64,000 nucleotides of DNA from Bifidobacterium reuteri DSM 23975 (lineage in GTDB: Bacteria; Actinomycetota; Actinomycetes; Actinomycetales; Bifidobacteriaceae), in contig NZ_JGZK01000004.1 of the NCBI RefSeq assembly GCF_000741695.1, positions 1 to 64,000 of the forward strand, written 5' to 3'. Both the position numbers and the translations under genes were made by a program. Shown here one piece after another: positions 24,803 through 34,515 of the stretch. The notes under the pieces were generated by a model. That model saw nothing but the letters and a program-made list of their open reading frames with translations, was not told the DNA's origin and searched no databases. The first letter of the stretch is position 1, and each line of letters starts with the position of its first letter.

Positions 24803-26482
24803 TTGGCTGAATTCATTTACCAGATGATCAAGGCCCGCAAGGCTTACGGCGACCGTGTGATTCTCGATGACGTGACTTTGAGCTTCCTGCCAGGCGCGAA
24901 GATTGGCGTTGTTGGCCCGAACGGCATGGGTAAGTCCACGCTGCTGAAGATCATGGCCGGACTCGACACCGTGTCTAATGGCGAGGCTTCTTTGACTCCG
25001 GGTTATACCGTCGGCATTCTGCAGCAGGAACCACCGCTGGATGACACCAAGACTGTTGGCGAGAACATCAAGATGGCGTTCGGCGAGATCGCTGAAAAGG
25101 TGGCTCGTTTCAATCAGATTGGCGAAGAGATGGCCAATCCGGATGCCGATTTCGATGCTTTGATGGATGAGATGGGCAAGCTGCAGAACGATATCGATGC
25201 TGCAAACGGTTGGGATCTTGATTCTCAGCTTGAGCAGGCTATGGATGCTTTGCAGTGCCCGGATCCGGATACTCCGGTAACGGTATGCTCCGGTGGTGAA
25301 CGCCGTCGTGTGGCATTGTGCAAGCTGCTGCTGGAGGCTCCTGATCTGCTGCTGCTCGACGAGCCTACCAACCATCTTGACGCCGAGTCGATTCTGTGGT
25401 TGGAGCAGTTCCTGCACCAGTACAAGGGTGCCGTCATCGCCGTTACCCACGATCGTTACTTCATGGATAACGTGGCCGAGTGGATCTGCGAGGTCGACCG
25501 CGGCCACCTGTACCCGTACAAGGGCAACTACTCCACGTATCTGGAGACCAAGGCCAAGCGTATGGAGATCCAGGGCGCCAAGGACGCCAAGCTCGCCAAG
25601 CGCCTCAAGGACGAGCTCGACTGGGTTCGCTCCTCCCCCAAGGCCCGTCAGGCCAAGAACAAGGCCCGTCTTGAGCGTTACGACCAGATGGAGCAGGAGG
25701 CACGCAACAACAAGAAGCTGGACTTCTCCGAAATCCAGATTCCGGCAGGCCCACGTCTGGGTTCGCTGGTGCTCGAGGCCAAGCACATCCACAAGGCGTT
25801 CGGCGAGCGCGTGCTCATCGACGACCTCAGCTTCACGCTGCCGCGCAACGGCATCGTCGGCGTGATCGGCCCGAACGGCGTGGGCAAGTCCACGCTGTTC
25901 AAGACCATCGTCGGTCTGGAACAGCTCACCAGCGGCGAGCTGAAGATCGGCGACACCGTCAAGATCAGCTACGTCGATCAGAACCGTGAAGGCCTCGACC
26001 CGAACAAGAACCTGTGGGAGGCGGTCTCCGGCGGTCTTGACTTCATCGAGGTGGCCGGCGTGGAGGTCCCGACCCGCGCCTATGTGGCGAGCTTCGGTTT
26101 CAAGGGCTCCGACCAGCAGAAGCTCACCGGTGTGCTTTCCGGTGGCGAGCGCAACCGTCTGAACCTGGCATTGACCCTGAAGCAGGGCGGCAACCTGCTG
26201 CTCCTTGACGAGCCCACCAACGATCTGGACGTCGAGACGCTGGAAAGCCTCGAGAACGCACTGCTCGGCTTCCCGGGCTGCGCCGTGGTCATCTCCCACG
26301 ACCGTTGGTTCCTCGACCGTGTCGCCACGCACATCCTCGCGTGGGAGGGCGATGACGAGAACCCGGCGAAGTGGTACTGGTTCGAAGGCAACTTCCAGGC
26401 GTATCAGGAGAACCGCATCGCTCGCCTCGGCGAGGACGCGGCCCGCCCGCACCGTCTGCACAAGAAGCTCGTGCGCGGCTGA
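24803..26482 (+). CDS. ettA: ABC-F translation factor EttA (energy-dependent translational throttle)
   Basis: A 559-aa ABC-F ATPase that binds the ribosomal E site and gates the start of elongation according to the ATP/ADP ratio. Two ABC domains are visible: Walker A GPNGMGKST (~residue 40) with signature SGGERRR (~170), and Walker A GPNGVGKST (~357) with SGGERNR (~449), both with LLLDEPTN. Between them are the arm and the basic linker rich in Lys/Arg (SSPKARQAKNKARLERYDQM). The N-terminus AEFIYQMIKARKAYGDRVILDDV matches EttA exactly, which forces a TTG start at 24803, 17 bp after AAGGA. It has no membrane segments and is not a transporter. Confidence 0.95.
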   Translation: MAEFIYQMIKARKAYGDRVILDDVTLSFLPGAKIGVVGPNGMGKSTLLKIMAGLDTVSNGEASLTPGYTVGILQQEPPLDDTKTVGENIKMAFGEIAEKVARFNQIGEEMANPDADFDALMDEMGKLQNDIDAANGWDLDSQLEQAMDALQCPDPDTPVTVCSGGERRRVALCKLLLEAPDLLLLDEPTNHLDAESILWLEQFLHQYKGAVIAVTHDRYFMDNVAEWICEVDRGHLYPYKGNYSTYLETKAKRMEIQGAKDAKLAKRLKDELDWVRSSPKARQAKNKARLERYDQMEQEARNNKKLDFSEIQIPAGPRLGSLVLEAKHIHKAFGERVLIDDLSFTLPRNGIVGVIGPNGVGKSTLFKTIVGLEQLTSGELKIGDTVKISYVDQNREGLDPNKNLWEAVSGGLDFIEVAGVEVPTRAYVASFGFKGSDQQKLTGVLSGGERNRLNLALTLKQGGNLLLLDEPTNDLDVETLESLENALLGFPGCAVVISHDRWFLDRVATHILAWEGDDENPAKWYWFEGNFQAYQENRIARLGEDAARPHRLHKKLVRG

Positions 26483-26507
26483 TTCAACTGCGCTTGTCTT
26501 CATCATC

Positions 26508-26540
26508 AGGCCGTCATCGCTCTGCGTTGGCGGCCTTTGT
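26508..26540 (+). terminator. weak terminator after ettA
   Basis: AGGCCG (26508-26513) pairs with CGGCCT (26531-26536), followed by TTGTCATT. The stem is short and the loop long, so confidence is limited. The remaining ~200 bp to tesB show nothing else clear. Confidence 0.4.
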
Positions 26541-26751
26541 CATTGCCGGCCACCCCACCGGTGTCGACACCGACTCCGGCCCCCATTTATGGGCATATCC
26601 ATATTCATGGCCATATTGTGGCCTGCGACCATACCTCACCGAACGTTTACTTTCCTCATAGGCTTTTTACATTCCCCTGCACACTCTCTTAACTCTCAAT
26701 CGGTAGACTGCCTACCAGTATTGAACAATCGTCGTATGAATCGAGGCGCCC

Positions 26752-27657
26752 ATGACTCAGACAAACACCGTTACCCCATTGAATCATTTGGTGAAGGTGC
26801 TGAGACTTGGAGAGCCATCCACCTACCGCAACCACACATACATCAACGGCGAAAGCATGTACTTCCCCACCGGCCGAGTCTATGGCGGTCAGGTCATCGC
26901 CCAATCGGTCATCGCCGCATCCAAAACCGTCTCGGCCTCCCGACTGCCGAACTCAATCCATGGTTATTTCATCACCGCAGGAGACATCCGTCAGGATCTG
27001 CTGTTCGATGTGGAGAACCTACGCGACGGCCGCTCCTTCTCCGCCCGCCGCGTCAATGTCACGCAGGCGGAAGGGTCAATTCTCACCGCCATTGCATCCT
27101 TCCAGGAAACCGGTCAGGAGGGTGTGGAATTCTCCGATCCGATGCCGGATGATCTGCCTGATCCGGAATCGCTGACCTCAGCCAAGGAGCTGATGCAGCC
27201 ATTTGCCGAAAAGTCCCCATTCGCCAGCTATTATGCGGAAAAATCACCATTCGACATCCGTCACATCACTCCCACGGTGATGCTTCAGGCCGACAAGAAA
27301 TCCGCCGCGCATGATTCCGGCAAGCAAATGGTGTGGATGAAAGTCGATGGGCATGTCGATGTACCGCAGGTGATGCATCGCGCGCTGCTGGCCATCGGCT
27401 GCGACCAGCTCATGATGGAACCGGTGCTTCGTCGCGCCGGTCTGTCGATCTCCACGCCGGGCATTTCCTATGCCTCTATCGATCATTCGATGTGGTGGTA
27501 TCGCGATCTCGACATCAATGAGTGGCATTTGTATGTGCAGGATACGCCCATTGCGGCTCACGGGCGCGGGCTCGGCAATGCCAAGGTGTATTCGCAGAGC
27601 GGAGACCTGGTCGCCGTGATTGCACAGGAGGCCATGGTCCGCGTACCGCGGCAATAA
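26752..27657 (+). CDS. tesB: acyl-CoA thioesterase II
   Basis: A 301-aa double hot-dog thioesterase that hydrolyses acyl-CoA to free acid and CoA. MYFPTGRVYGGQVIAQSVIAASKTV is the usual N-terminal hot-dog helix of TesB. The conserved C-terminal part IDHSMWWYRDLDINEWHLYVQDTPIAAHGRGLGNAKVYSQSGDLVA carries the active-site Asp/Thr-Ser/Gln region. Length is normal (~290 aa). ATG 26752 is preceded by CGAGGCG. It stands alone, between ettA and the convergent DUF3180 gene. Its physiological substrate in an organism without beta-oxidation is not clear. Confidence 0.9.
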   Translation: MTQTNTVTPLNHLVKVLRLGEPSTYRNHTYINGESMYFPTGRVYGGQVIAQSVIAASKTVSASRLPNSIHGYFITAGDIRQDLLFDVENLRDGRSFSARRVNVTQAEGSILTAIASFQETGQEGVEFSDPMPDDLPDPESLTSAKELMQPFAEKSPFASYYAEKSPFDIRHITPTVMLQADKKSAAHDSGKQMVWMKVDGHVDVPQVMHRALLAIGCDQLMMEPVLRRAGLSISTPGISYASIDHSMWWYRDLDINEWHLYVQDTPIAAHGRGLGNAKVYSQSGDLVAVIAQEAMVRVPRQ

Positions 27658-27704
27658 GAGGCGACACCGTACAACAGCTGGAGTGACAAGGTCCGCCGGG
27701 AACG

Positions 27705-28235
27705 CTACTGCTCCCGATAGGCCTTGGCCACCTCTTGACGACGTTTCGCCTCTGCGAGTTTGGGATTCTCGGGCCCCTCATTCGGTGGCAATTGGCATAG
27801 CCATTCGCCTATGATGCCGATGATCATGTCGGCGACGCAGACCACCGCCGTCACCGCACACTGGATGATGGCGTCATGGTAGAACGGCGCTTCGATGTGA
27901 CTGACGCTCATCAGGATTTGTCCCACATACCATCCGGCGAGAGCGGCGCCGGCGAGGCCGAGCGCCTTGGCCAGCACCAGGGTATTCACCGCGACGGTAG
28001 GATTGATGAAGCTGTGCGGGCGCTTCTTGGGATCGGTGTTCGCGTATTTGTGCACCTGGAGCGCCAGAACCAGCACAATCAATCCCAACACGGCCAGCAA
28101 TCCGGCCACCACCCAAGGCGTGCCAATCAGGGAAAGACCTGATTGTTCGCCATATAAGGCCAGTCCCATTCCGGCGAGCAACCCCAGAACGGCGCCAATC
28201 ACATACTGCCACCATGGCGTTCGGCGTACCTTCAC
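27705..28235 (-). CDS. DUF3180 membrane protein
   Basis: A 176-aa protein with about four membrane segments (WWQYVIGAVLGLLAGMGLALYG, TPWVVAGLLAVLGLIVLVLAL, LGLAGAALAGWYVGQIL, QCAVTAVVCVADMIIGIIG). It matches the actinobacterial DUF3180 family, which typically sits directly after folK, as here. It starts at GTG 28235 with AAGGAGG six bases upstream; the frame is open further but without a site. A basic, charged tail (PKLAEAKRRQEVAKAYREQ) ends the protein. Function unknown. Position at the end of the fol gene series suggests cotranscription, although ~200 bp separate it from the folB-folK stop. Confidence 0.82.
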   Translation of the reverse strand: MKVRRTPWWQYVIGAVLGLLAGMGLALYGEQSGLSLIGTPWVVAGLLAVLGLIVLVLALQVHKYANTDPKKRPHSFINPTVAVNTLVLAKALGLAGAALAGWYVGQILMSVSHIEAPFYHDAIIQCAVTAVVCVADMIIGIIGEWLCQLPPNEGPENPKLAEAKRRQEVAKAYREQ

Positions 28236-28434
28236 GCGCCACCTCCTTAGCTCAAATACCACAATCACTCATATATTGCCATCAACCGCATTACCGCCAC
28301 GCGCCCAGCCGCAATCCCCGCATCCCTACACCCCCTGTTTCGCAAGGCCACCGGCCCCGGCGAGGTGCCGCAGCCGCAGGCTGACGAATAGGTGTGTAGT
28401 GCGGAGGGCCGCATAAGCAGCACAGCGGCAACCA

Positions 28435-30009
28435 TTACTCGGCCGCCATGATCCAATGGTCGGACAACATGCCCACCTGTCCGGCATCCGGTGCCATGGC
28501 CAGCAGGAACGATACCGGTTCGGCGCCCAATGTGGCTTCGGGATCCATGTCCATCCACGGTGCCAGCACCGAAGCATGGGTTCTGGCGGAGGGCAAGGGC
28601 ACACGGCAGTCTGGAACATCCGAGGCGACACCCTCCATATCAATCAGATCCAGATCGACGCTCCCCTCGTGCAGGGCTTCGACGCTGCCCAGCGCCGTGA
28701 TCAGGTCGGCGGCGGGCAGCTTGGTCTCCACTTGGATGACCGCGCTCAGCGCATCCGGCCCATCGAAATGCGACACGTGATACAGCGGGGAGATGCCCTG
28801 CACCTGGTTGCCGGGGATGCTGTCGATGGACACAATCGCCTCACGGAACTGGTGTTCGGCATCCTGTGACGTGGAATCCAACGAAATGACCGCCTTACGG
28901 GAGACAGGCGTGGGCTCCGCCGAAGCCAGCGAGGGCTTTGCCGCCGTCTTGGCCGGCGAAGAACCGTTGCCCGGACGCACCGTATCAGCACCAGCCTCGA
29001 CGCCGGCGGCATGACCGCCCAGCATCCAATCCTCCGATGCGAGACGTACGGCATCCCGGTCAGGAGCCGCGGCCAGAAGATCACGGACCAGCCCTTCATG
29101 TGCGCCGGCAAGGCGCGCAGATGGGTTCAGCGCCACCCAAGGCGCCAACACGAAGGCGCGCTGCCATGCGCGTGGATGGGGCAGCGACAGATCGGGATCG
29201 GCGTTGCACACGCCGTCGAAATCGATGATGTCGAGATCCAGAGGGCGTGAATCCCAATGCTGTTCGCGATTGCGTCCATGCGCACGCTCGATGTCCTGCA
29301 ACTCATCCAACAGGTCATGTGCGCCCATTGTGGTCTCCAATTCCACGACAGCGTTGAGAAAGTCAGGGGCGCCGTCCGCCATGCCCCATGCGGCGGTACG
29401 ATACAACGGCGATATGCCGGTCACCTGTGTGCCGGCGAGTCCGTCGATCTCGCGCACTGCCGCACGCAAGGTGGATTCCACATTGCCGAGGTTGCCGCCC
29501 AATGCCACTACGGCATGATGGACGGCGACGTCGCGTCTGCTGACCGGGGATGATACGCCTGCATCGACACTCGGTTCAGGCCCGGCGTCGGATCGCAGCC
29601 CGATTGGAGCGGACTCGGTCGCCGACACCGGCACGGCACGGCCATGCTCATTCCGCACACGTGTGATGGATACCGATACATCCTGGAACGCCACGACAAT
29701 GGGCGCATGCGGCTTGTGCACGGTGATGTCGATGGCCCGTACGGCCGGCGCGTCGGCAAGAACACGGTCAGCGATACGTTGTGCCAGACGTTCGATCAGA
29801 TCCACATGTTCGCCTTCGATGACCGCGACAATGTCTTTGGCGACACGTCCGTAGTCGATGGTGTCCTGCAGATCATCGGATGCACCGGCCCCAGCGAGGT
29901 CGAGGTGCAAGGTGGCGTCCACGATGAAGGTCTGTGGGCGTTCGTGCTCGAAGGGGAGCACGCCGTGAGTGCCATTGGCGTGTACGCCGGTAAGGGTGAT
30001 GGTGTCCAT
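28435..30009 (-). CDS. folK: FolB-HPPK fusion with a second, degenerate HPPK domain
   Basis: A 524-aa folate-pathway fusion. Residues 1-118 are dihydroneopterin aldolase (LTGVHANGTHGVLPFEHERP, IDYGRVAKDI, KPHAP). Residues ~166-325 are 6-hydroxymethyl-7,8-dihydropterin pyrophosphokinase with ALGGNLGN, SPLYRT and the metal-binding core DSRPLDLDIIDFDG. A Ser/Ala/Pro linker leads to a third domain, ~383-510, that copies the HPPK layout (VQGISPLYHVSHFDGPD, VDLDLIDMEG, HASVLAPWMDMDP) but lacks the ALGGNLGN loop and the arginine-rich loop. It is therefore a tandem-duplicated, probably inactive HPPK domain, perhaps regulatory. FolB-FolK fusions are known; the extra domain is the odd feature. It follows folP on the same strand. 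Confidence 0.88.
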   Translation of the reverse strand: MDTITLTGVHANGTHGVLPFEHERPQTFIVDATLHLDLAGAGASDDLQDTIDYGRVAKDIVAVIEGEHVDLIERLAQRIADRVLADAPAVRAIDITVHKPHAPIVVAFQDVSVSITRVRNEHGRAVPVSATESAPIGLRSDAGPEPSVDAGVSSPVSRRDVAVHHAVVALGGNLGNVESTLRAAVREIDGLAGTQVTGISPLYRTAAWGMADGAPDFLNAVVELETTMGAHDLLDELQDIERAHGRNREQHWDSRPLDLDIIDFDGVCNADPDLSLPHPRAWQRAFVLAPWVALNPSARLAGAHEGLVRDLLAAAPDRDAVRLASEDWMLGGHAAGVEAGADTVRPGNGSSPAKTAAKPSLASAEPTPVSRKAVISLDSTSQDAEHQFREAIVSIDSIPGNQVQGISPLYHVSHFDGPDALSAVIQVETKLPAADLITALGSVEALHEGSVDLDLIDMEGVASDVPDCRVPLPSARTHASVLAPWMDMDPEATLGAEPVSFLLAMAPDAGQVGMLSDHWIMAAE

Positions 30010-30035
30010 TGGAGGTCTTTCGTTGTGATGTGATT

Positions 30036-30083
30036 GACTCCCCTCAGTCAGCGTCGCTGACAGCTCCCCTCAGAGAGGGGAGC
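30036..30083. repeat. two-hairpin intergenic repeat of bifidobacterial type
   Basis: GTCAGCG-T-CGCTGAC (30047-30061) is followed by GCTCCCCTC-AGA-GAGGGGAGC (30063-30083). The sequence ACTCCCCTCAGTCAG followed by such a GC-rich hairpin resembles short dispersed repeats I associate with bifidobacterial intergenic regions. It separates folP from folB-folK and could also cause partial termination. Confidence 0.6.
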
Positions 30084-30176
30084 CAGAGGAGGAACGAACC
30101 TTGCACACGGCAACCTCTCGGAGGGGAACCGAGAGCGTGCACGTCACTCTTCAGAGGAGTCGGAAGGACTGATAGC

Positions 30177-31043
30177 TTATAGGTATTGGCGCCAGGTGTT
30201 GCCTGCTATGACGGCGGCACGGCTTTTCGCCACGTCATGGACGCGCACGGCCCATGCACCATGTTCCGCGCTCAATGCCGAAAGGGCGGCGGTTACATCG
30301 TCACGCTGTTCCATGGAAGGCTCGCTGATGCCGGCATCGGCGAGCATGGCGGAAATGAAGCGCTTGCGTGACTGGCCGATAAGCACCGGATATCCCGCGG
30401 CACGGAACAGTTTCAATCCGGTCAGTAGCGGCAGGTTATGTTCGATGCCCGGCTTGGAGAATCCCAGACCCGGATCGATGATGATGCGTTCAGGCTTGAC
30501 TCCGGCATCCAGCACGGCATCGACCTGACGCATCAGCTCGTCATGCACGTCGATGAGCACACCGTGCTCGTACACGGACGTATCCTGATCGGGATTGGCG
30601 CCTTTGGAACCGGCGAGCCAACCACGCCAGTGCTGCACGATGTAGAGGCAGTCATGGTCGGCCACCACATGCGGCAGTTCGGCATCCAATGTGCCGCCTG
30701 AGACGTCATTGATGATCTGCGCCCCGCCTTCCAGCGCCGCAGCCGCCACCGATGCGCGCGTGGTGTCGATGGACAGCACGGCGCCAGCGGGAATCAATGC
30801 GCTGACGGCACCGGTGATACGACGATGCTCGTCCTCTTCGCTGACTCGTTTGGCTCCTGGACGGGTGGATTCGGCCCCGATGTCGATGATGTCGGCACCG
30901 GCCGCCATCATGTCACGACCGTGCTGGGCGGCCTTGTCGGGGTCGAGCCAGAGGCCCCCGTCCGAGAAAGAATCCTCGGTGATATTGAGCACGCCCATCA
31001 CCATGGTGCATGGTGCGTCATGCAATGCCTGTAGATCAGTCAT
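30177..31043 (-). CDS. folP: dihydropteroate synthase
   Basis: A 288-aa TIM-barrel enzyme that joins 6-hydroxymethyl-7,8-dihydropterin pyrophosphate to p-aminobenzoate. Visible signatures are MGVLNITEDSFSDGG, DIIDIGAESTRPGA, INDVSGG, IIIDPGLGFSKPGIEHN and the C-terminal VRVHDV. These include the sulfonamide-relevant loops, all canonical. ATG 31043 follows AGAGGGGG; upstream in-frame codons lack homology. It lies downstream of folE and upstream of folB-folK in the same direction, giving the series folE-folP-folBK. Length is normal. Confidence 0.95.
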   Translation of the reverse strand: MTDLQALHDAPCTMVMGVLNITEDSFSDGGLWLDPDKAAQHGRDMMAAGADIIDIGAESTRPGAKRVSEEDEHRRITGAVSALIPAGAVLSIDTTRASVAAAALEGGAQIINDVSGGTLDAELPHVVADHDCLYIVQHWRGWLAGSKGANPDQDTSVYEHGVLIDVHDELMRQVDAVLDAGVKPERIIIDPGLGFSKPGIEHNLPLLTGLKLFRAAGYPVLIGQSRKRFISAMLADAGISEPSMEQRDDVTAALSALSAEHGAWAVRVHDVAKSRAAVIAGNTWRQYL

Positions 31044-31082
31044 ATGTCCCCCTCTATGTGACGAACCAATCATATACAAGAC

Positions 31083-31140
31083 TTATTTATCCAATTATGT
31101 ATCCGGTTATTTATCCAATTATGTATCCGGTTATTTATCC
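31083..31140. repeat. 24-bp tandem repeat, 2.4 copies, spanning the folE stop
   Basis: Two identical 24-bp units (31083-31106 and 31107-31130), each beginning TTATTTATCC and ending TATCCGG, then a partial third (TTATTTATCC, 31131-31140). The partial copy contains the folE stop codon and last codons, so the array looks like a duplication of the gene's own end. It is a candidate variable-number tandem repeat. Confidence 0.9.
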
Positions 31141-31727
31141 AGGATGAGGCTCATGGCTTCTGCACGGGTGGCGGGATTGCGCAGCAATCCGCGCACCGCG
31201 GAAGTCACCGTGCGAGCGGAGGATTTCTTGATGCCGCGCATAGACATGCACAGATGCTCGCATTCGGTGACCACGATCACGCCACGTGCACCGGCATACT
31301 CCACCAAGGCGTCTGCGATCTGCTGGGTGAGACGCTCCTGCACCTGTGGACGACGGGCGTACACTTCGACCAGACGCGCCAGCTTGCTGAGTCCCATGAC
31401 GCCGTCTTTGGCTGGAATGTAACCCACGTGGGCCACGCCGTGGAATGGCAGCAGATGATGCTCGCATACGGAATACAGTTCGATGTCTTTGACCAGCACC
31501 AGTTCGTCAGTGTCCACGTCGAAATGCTTTTCCAGCACATCGGCCGGCGAAGCACCCAAGCCGGAGAACAGTTCGCGTCCGGCACGGGCTATGCGATCCG
31601 GCGTTTCGCGAAGACCTTCACGGTCAGGATCCTCGCCAATGGATTTCAGGAACAGGCGGACAGCCTCGCGCACGCCTTCCTCATCATATTGGGCGACGCG
31701 ATCGGCACCTGTCGATTCCTCGGTCAT
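31131..31727 (-). CDS. folE: GTP cyclohydrolase I
   Basis: A 198-aa enzyme that converts GTP to dihydroneopterin triphosphate, the first step of folate synthesis. The zinc site and signature are present: [40 protein letters not shown] and the second zinc ligand in [14 protein letters not shown]. Length and C-terminus ([14 protein letters not shown] end) are normal. ATG 31727 follows GGAGAGG. It is downstream of ftsH by ~120 bp and upstream of folP, same strand. The stop codon lies in the first unit of a tandem repeat. Confidence 0.95.
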   Translation of the reverse strand: MTEESTGADRVAQYDEEGVREAVRLFLKSIGEDPDREGLRETPDRIARAGRELFSGLGASPADVLEKHFDVDTDELVLVKDIELYSVCEHHLLPFHGVAHVGYIPAKDGVMGLSKLARLVEVYARRPQVQERLTQQIADALVEYAGARGVIVVTECEHLCMSMRGIKKSSARTVTSAVRGLLRNPATRAEAMSLILDK

Positions 31728-31846
31728 TTCCTCTCCATCCCATTCATCGTAATGGACAACACCAATGAATAAGCCCACAGCCTATCGTGCAAGACAGATA
31801 AGACTGCGGGCTTTTCATGGAATACGTCAAGTCAGCAGACCAAGGC

Positions 31847-33955
31847 TCACTGCTCTTCGGGCTTCAAGCCGACCGAACGCTTCAGGCTTTCCGGAATCTC
31901 CACCGGAGGCTTGTCGGAATCCGGGCGGCGATCGTTGGACAGCCACACCTGACGTTCCGGAGCCTTCTTGATCGGGGCGAAGATCTGAGCCAGTTCCTTC
32001 TCGTTGAGCGTCTCCTTGACCAGCAGTTGGCGAACCAGCTCATCGAGGATGTCACGGTTGTCGTTGATGATGTTCCACGCTTCGGTGTGCGCGGTCTCCA
32101 CCAGCTTCAGCACCTCGTCGTCAATCACCTCGGCGGTGCGATCGGAGTACTTGCGCGGCGACAGGCCATCCATCACCGTCGTCTGGTCGTCGTCATCGGC
32201 CCACTTGATGGCGCCAAGCTTATCGGAGAAGCCGTATTCGACCACCATGGTGCGGGCGATCTTCGTGGCTTTCTCGATGTCGTTGGAGGCGCCGGTGGTG
32301 GGATCATGGAAGACGATCTCCTCAGCGGTACGACCGCCCATCGCGTACGCCATCTGGTCAAGCAGCTGGTTGCGCGACTGCGAATAGCGGTCTGATGTAG
32401 GCATCACGGCGGTGTAGCCGAGTGCACGGCCGCGCGGGAGAATGGTCACCTTGGTCACCGGGTCGGTGTTGCGCAGCGCGGCGGCAACCAGCGCATGACC
32501 GCCCTCATGGTATGCGGTGTTGCGCAGCTCCTCGAGGGCCATGCCCTTGGACTTGCGACGCGGGCCGGCCTGCACGCGGTCGATGGCCTCATCGATGGCT
32601 CGGTTGTCAATGAGCTGGGCGCCGGCCCGGGCGCACAGCAGCGCGGCCTCGTTGAGCACGTTGGCCAGATCGGCACCGGTGAAGCCGGGCGTACGAACGG
32701 CCACCATATGCAGATCCACGTCCGGCACGAACGGCTTGCCCTTGGCATGAACCTTGAGAATCGCCTCACGGCCTTCGAGGTCGGGAGCTGCCACTCCCAC
32801 CTGACGGTCGAATCGGCCAGGACGCAGCAGAGCCGGGTCAAGTACATCGGGACGGTTGGTGGCGGCGATGATGATCAGGTTGGTGTCGTTGTCGAAACCA
32901 TCCATCTCCACCAGCAGCTGGTTCAATGTCTGTTCTCGCTCGTCATGACCGCCACCCATGCCGGAGCCACGCTTGCGGCCCACAGCGTCGATCTCATCGA
33001 TGAAGATGATGGCGGGGGCGTTCTTCTTGGCCTCATCGAACAGGTCACGCACGCGGGATGCACCCAGACCGACGAACATCTCGACGAAGTCGGAACCCGC
33101 CATGGAGTAGAACGGAACGCCGGCCTCGCCGGCGATGGCGCGGGCGAGCAGGGTCTTACCGGTTCCAGGAGGGCCGTACAGCAGCACACCGCGCGGGATG
33201 CGCGCGCCCAATGCCTTGTACTTGGAGGGATCCTTCAGGAAGTCCTTGATCTCCTCGACTTCGGCGAGCGCCTCATCCTCACCGGCCACGTCGGAGAACT
33301 TCGTGGTGGGCGTCTGGCCTTCGAGCAGCTTGCCGTTGTTCTTCTTGCCGCCCATGCCGAGCATGCCGCCGGCACCGCCCATGCGGCTCATCAGCCACCA
33401 GAACAACGCGAAGAAGATGATGAACGGCAGGATGGAGGTCACCAGATAGCTGAGCATGCTGGTCTGCTCGATGTTGGAGGTCCAGCCCTTCTCGAGGTCG
33501 CCGTCCTCCACGGCCTTGGCCACCTGCGCACCTTGGGCGAAGGTGTAGTAGAACTGCACGTCCTTGCCGTAGTTGGTGACCTTGCCGGTGTCCGGGTTCT
33601 TCTTGGAGAAGTCGTCCTTCAGCTCCAGGCGCACCACTTGCTTGTTATCGGTGATCTCGGCGTAGGTGGCTTTGCCCTGCTTGATCAGTGCAAAACCATC
33701 CTTGGTGTCGATGGTCTTGGTGGCACCGGTGGTGAACATCTGGAACATCAGCACGGCCATGACCACGAGCACGGCACCCCACAGCCACGGCGACTGCCAG
33801 ACCGGCCGGTTCTCGTTGCCGTTGCCGTTGCCGTTCTTGCCGCGACCGTCGTTGCCGTTGCCCCGGTTGAACGGGTTGGTGAACGGATTGCCGTTATTGC
33901 GGTTGTTATTGGGGTTGTTCCCGTTGCCCTGACCAGGCCCCTGGGGGAAAGTCAT
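31847..33955 (-). CDS. ftsH: ATP-dependent zinc metalloprotease FtsH
   Basis: A 702-aa membrane-anchored AAA+ protease that degrades misfolded and regulatory proteins. Order: an Asn/Gly-rich cytoplasmic N-terminus (1-50), TM1 at ~55-75, an extracytoplasmic domain, TM2 at ~165-185, then the AAA domain with Walker A GPPGTGKT, Walker [12 protein letters not shown] and the second region of homology [21 protein letters not shown]. The zinc protease site is YHEGGHALV. The long Asn/Gly N-terminus is unusual but seen in bifidobacterial FtsH. The ATG overlaps the hpt stop by 4 bp (ATGA), so translation is coupled to hpt. Confidence 0.96.
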   Translation of the reverse strand: MTFPQGPGQGNGNNPNNNRNNGNPFTNPFNRGNGNDGRGKNGNGNGNENRPVWQSPWLWGAVLVVMAVLMFQMFTTGATKTIDTKDGFALIKQGKATYAEITDNKQVVRLELKDDFSKKNPDTGKVTNYGKDVQFYYTFAQGAQVAKAVEDGDLEKGWTSNIEQTSMLSYLVTSILPFIIFFALFWWLMSRMGGAGGMLGMGGKKNNGKLLEGQTPTTKFSDVAGEDEALAEVEEIKDFLKDPSKYKALGARIPRGVLLYGPPGTGKTLLARAIAGEAGVPFYSMAGSDFVEMFVGLGASRVRDLFDEAKKNAPAIIFIDEIDAVGRKRGSGMGGGHDEREQTLNQLLVEMDGFDNDTNLIIIAATNRPDVLDPALLRPGRFDRQVGVAAPDLEGREAILKVHAKGKPFVPDVDLHMVAVRTPGFTGADLANVLNEAALLCARAGAQLIDNRAIDEAIDRVQAGPRRKSKGMALEELRNTAYHEGGHALVAAALRNTDPVTKVTILPRGRALGYTAVMPTSDRYSQSRNQLLDQMAYAMGGRTAEEIVFHDPTTGASNDIEKATKIARTMVVEYGFSDKLGAIKWADDDDQTTVMDGLSPRKYSDRTAEVIDDEVLKLVETAHTEAWNIINDNRDILDELVRQLLVKETLNEKELAQIFAPIKKAPERQVWLSNDRRPDSDKPPVEIPESLKRSVGLKPEEQ

Positions 33956-34515
33956 GCTTGTTCTCCTTGGTACACGGACGGCTTCAGCACCGCAATCGAT
34001 TCGAGATTGCGGTAACGTTCGTCGTAATCGAGGCCGAAGCCCACAACAAACTCATCCGGGATTTCGTAACCCGGGTACTTCACTTCCACATCCACCTCGC
34101 GGCGGGATGGCTTGTTCAGCAGTGCAAACACCTCCACCGATGCGGCACCACGACGCTTGAGCTCATCGACCAACCACGCGAGTGTACGTCCGGAATCGAT
34201 AATATCCTCCACGATAAGGATGTGCCGTCCGCGAACATCAGCGGACAGATCCTGCCGAACCGTCACTGTGCCGGTGGATTCAGTACCGGAACCATAACTG
34301 GACAGGCTCATGAAGTCGATCTGCACCGGGATGCTCAACGCTTCGGTGAACTCCACCAGCGTATTGACGGCCCCCTTCAACACCGCGACCACCAAAGGGT
34401 TCTTGTCGCGGTAGTCCTGGCTCACCTGTGCGGCCATCTCATGAATCTTGGCGTCGATCTGCGCTCTGCTGACCAGCTCGTGGTCAATCTCTTCCTTAAC
34501 ATCAGCGATTCGCAT
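33952..34515 (-). CDS. hpt: hypoxanthine phosphoribosyltransferase
   Basis: A 187-aa purine-salvage enzyme that makes IMP and GMP from hypoxanthine or guanine and PRPP. The PRPP-binding motif is ILIVEDIIDSGRTLAWL near residue 105, the flexible loop is SLSSYGSGTESTG, and EFVVGFGLDYDERYRNL is the usual C-terminal part. ATG 34515 gives MRIADVKEEIDHELVS; it lies within the last codons of tilS (14-bp overlap). It overlaps ftsH by 4 bp. The tilS-hpt-ftsH order is standard in Gram-positive bacteria. Confidence 0.95.
   Translation of the reverse strand: MRIADVKEEIDHELVSRAQIDAKIHEMAAQVSQDYRDKNPLVVAVLKGAVNTLVEFTEALSIPVQIDFMSLSSYGSGTESTGTVTVRQDLSADVRGRHILIVEDIIDSGRTLAWLVDELKRRGAASVEVFALLNKPSRREVDVEVKYPGYEIPDEFVVGFGLDYDERYRNLESIAVLKPSVYQGEQA

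Noticed and set aside
24692..26506. 604-residue open frame opposite ettA
   Set aside because: Pure antisense shadow; ettA is canonical on the plus strand.
32495..34015. 506-residue open frame opposite ftsH
   Set aside because: Antisense of a fully conserved gene, no ribosome site or recognised product.
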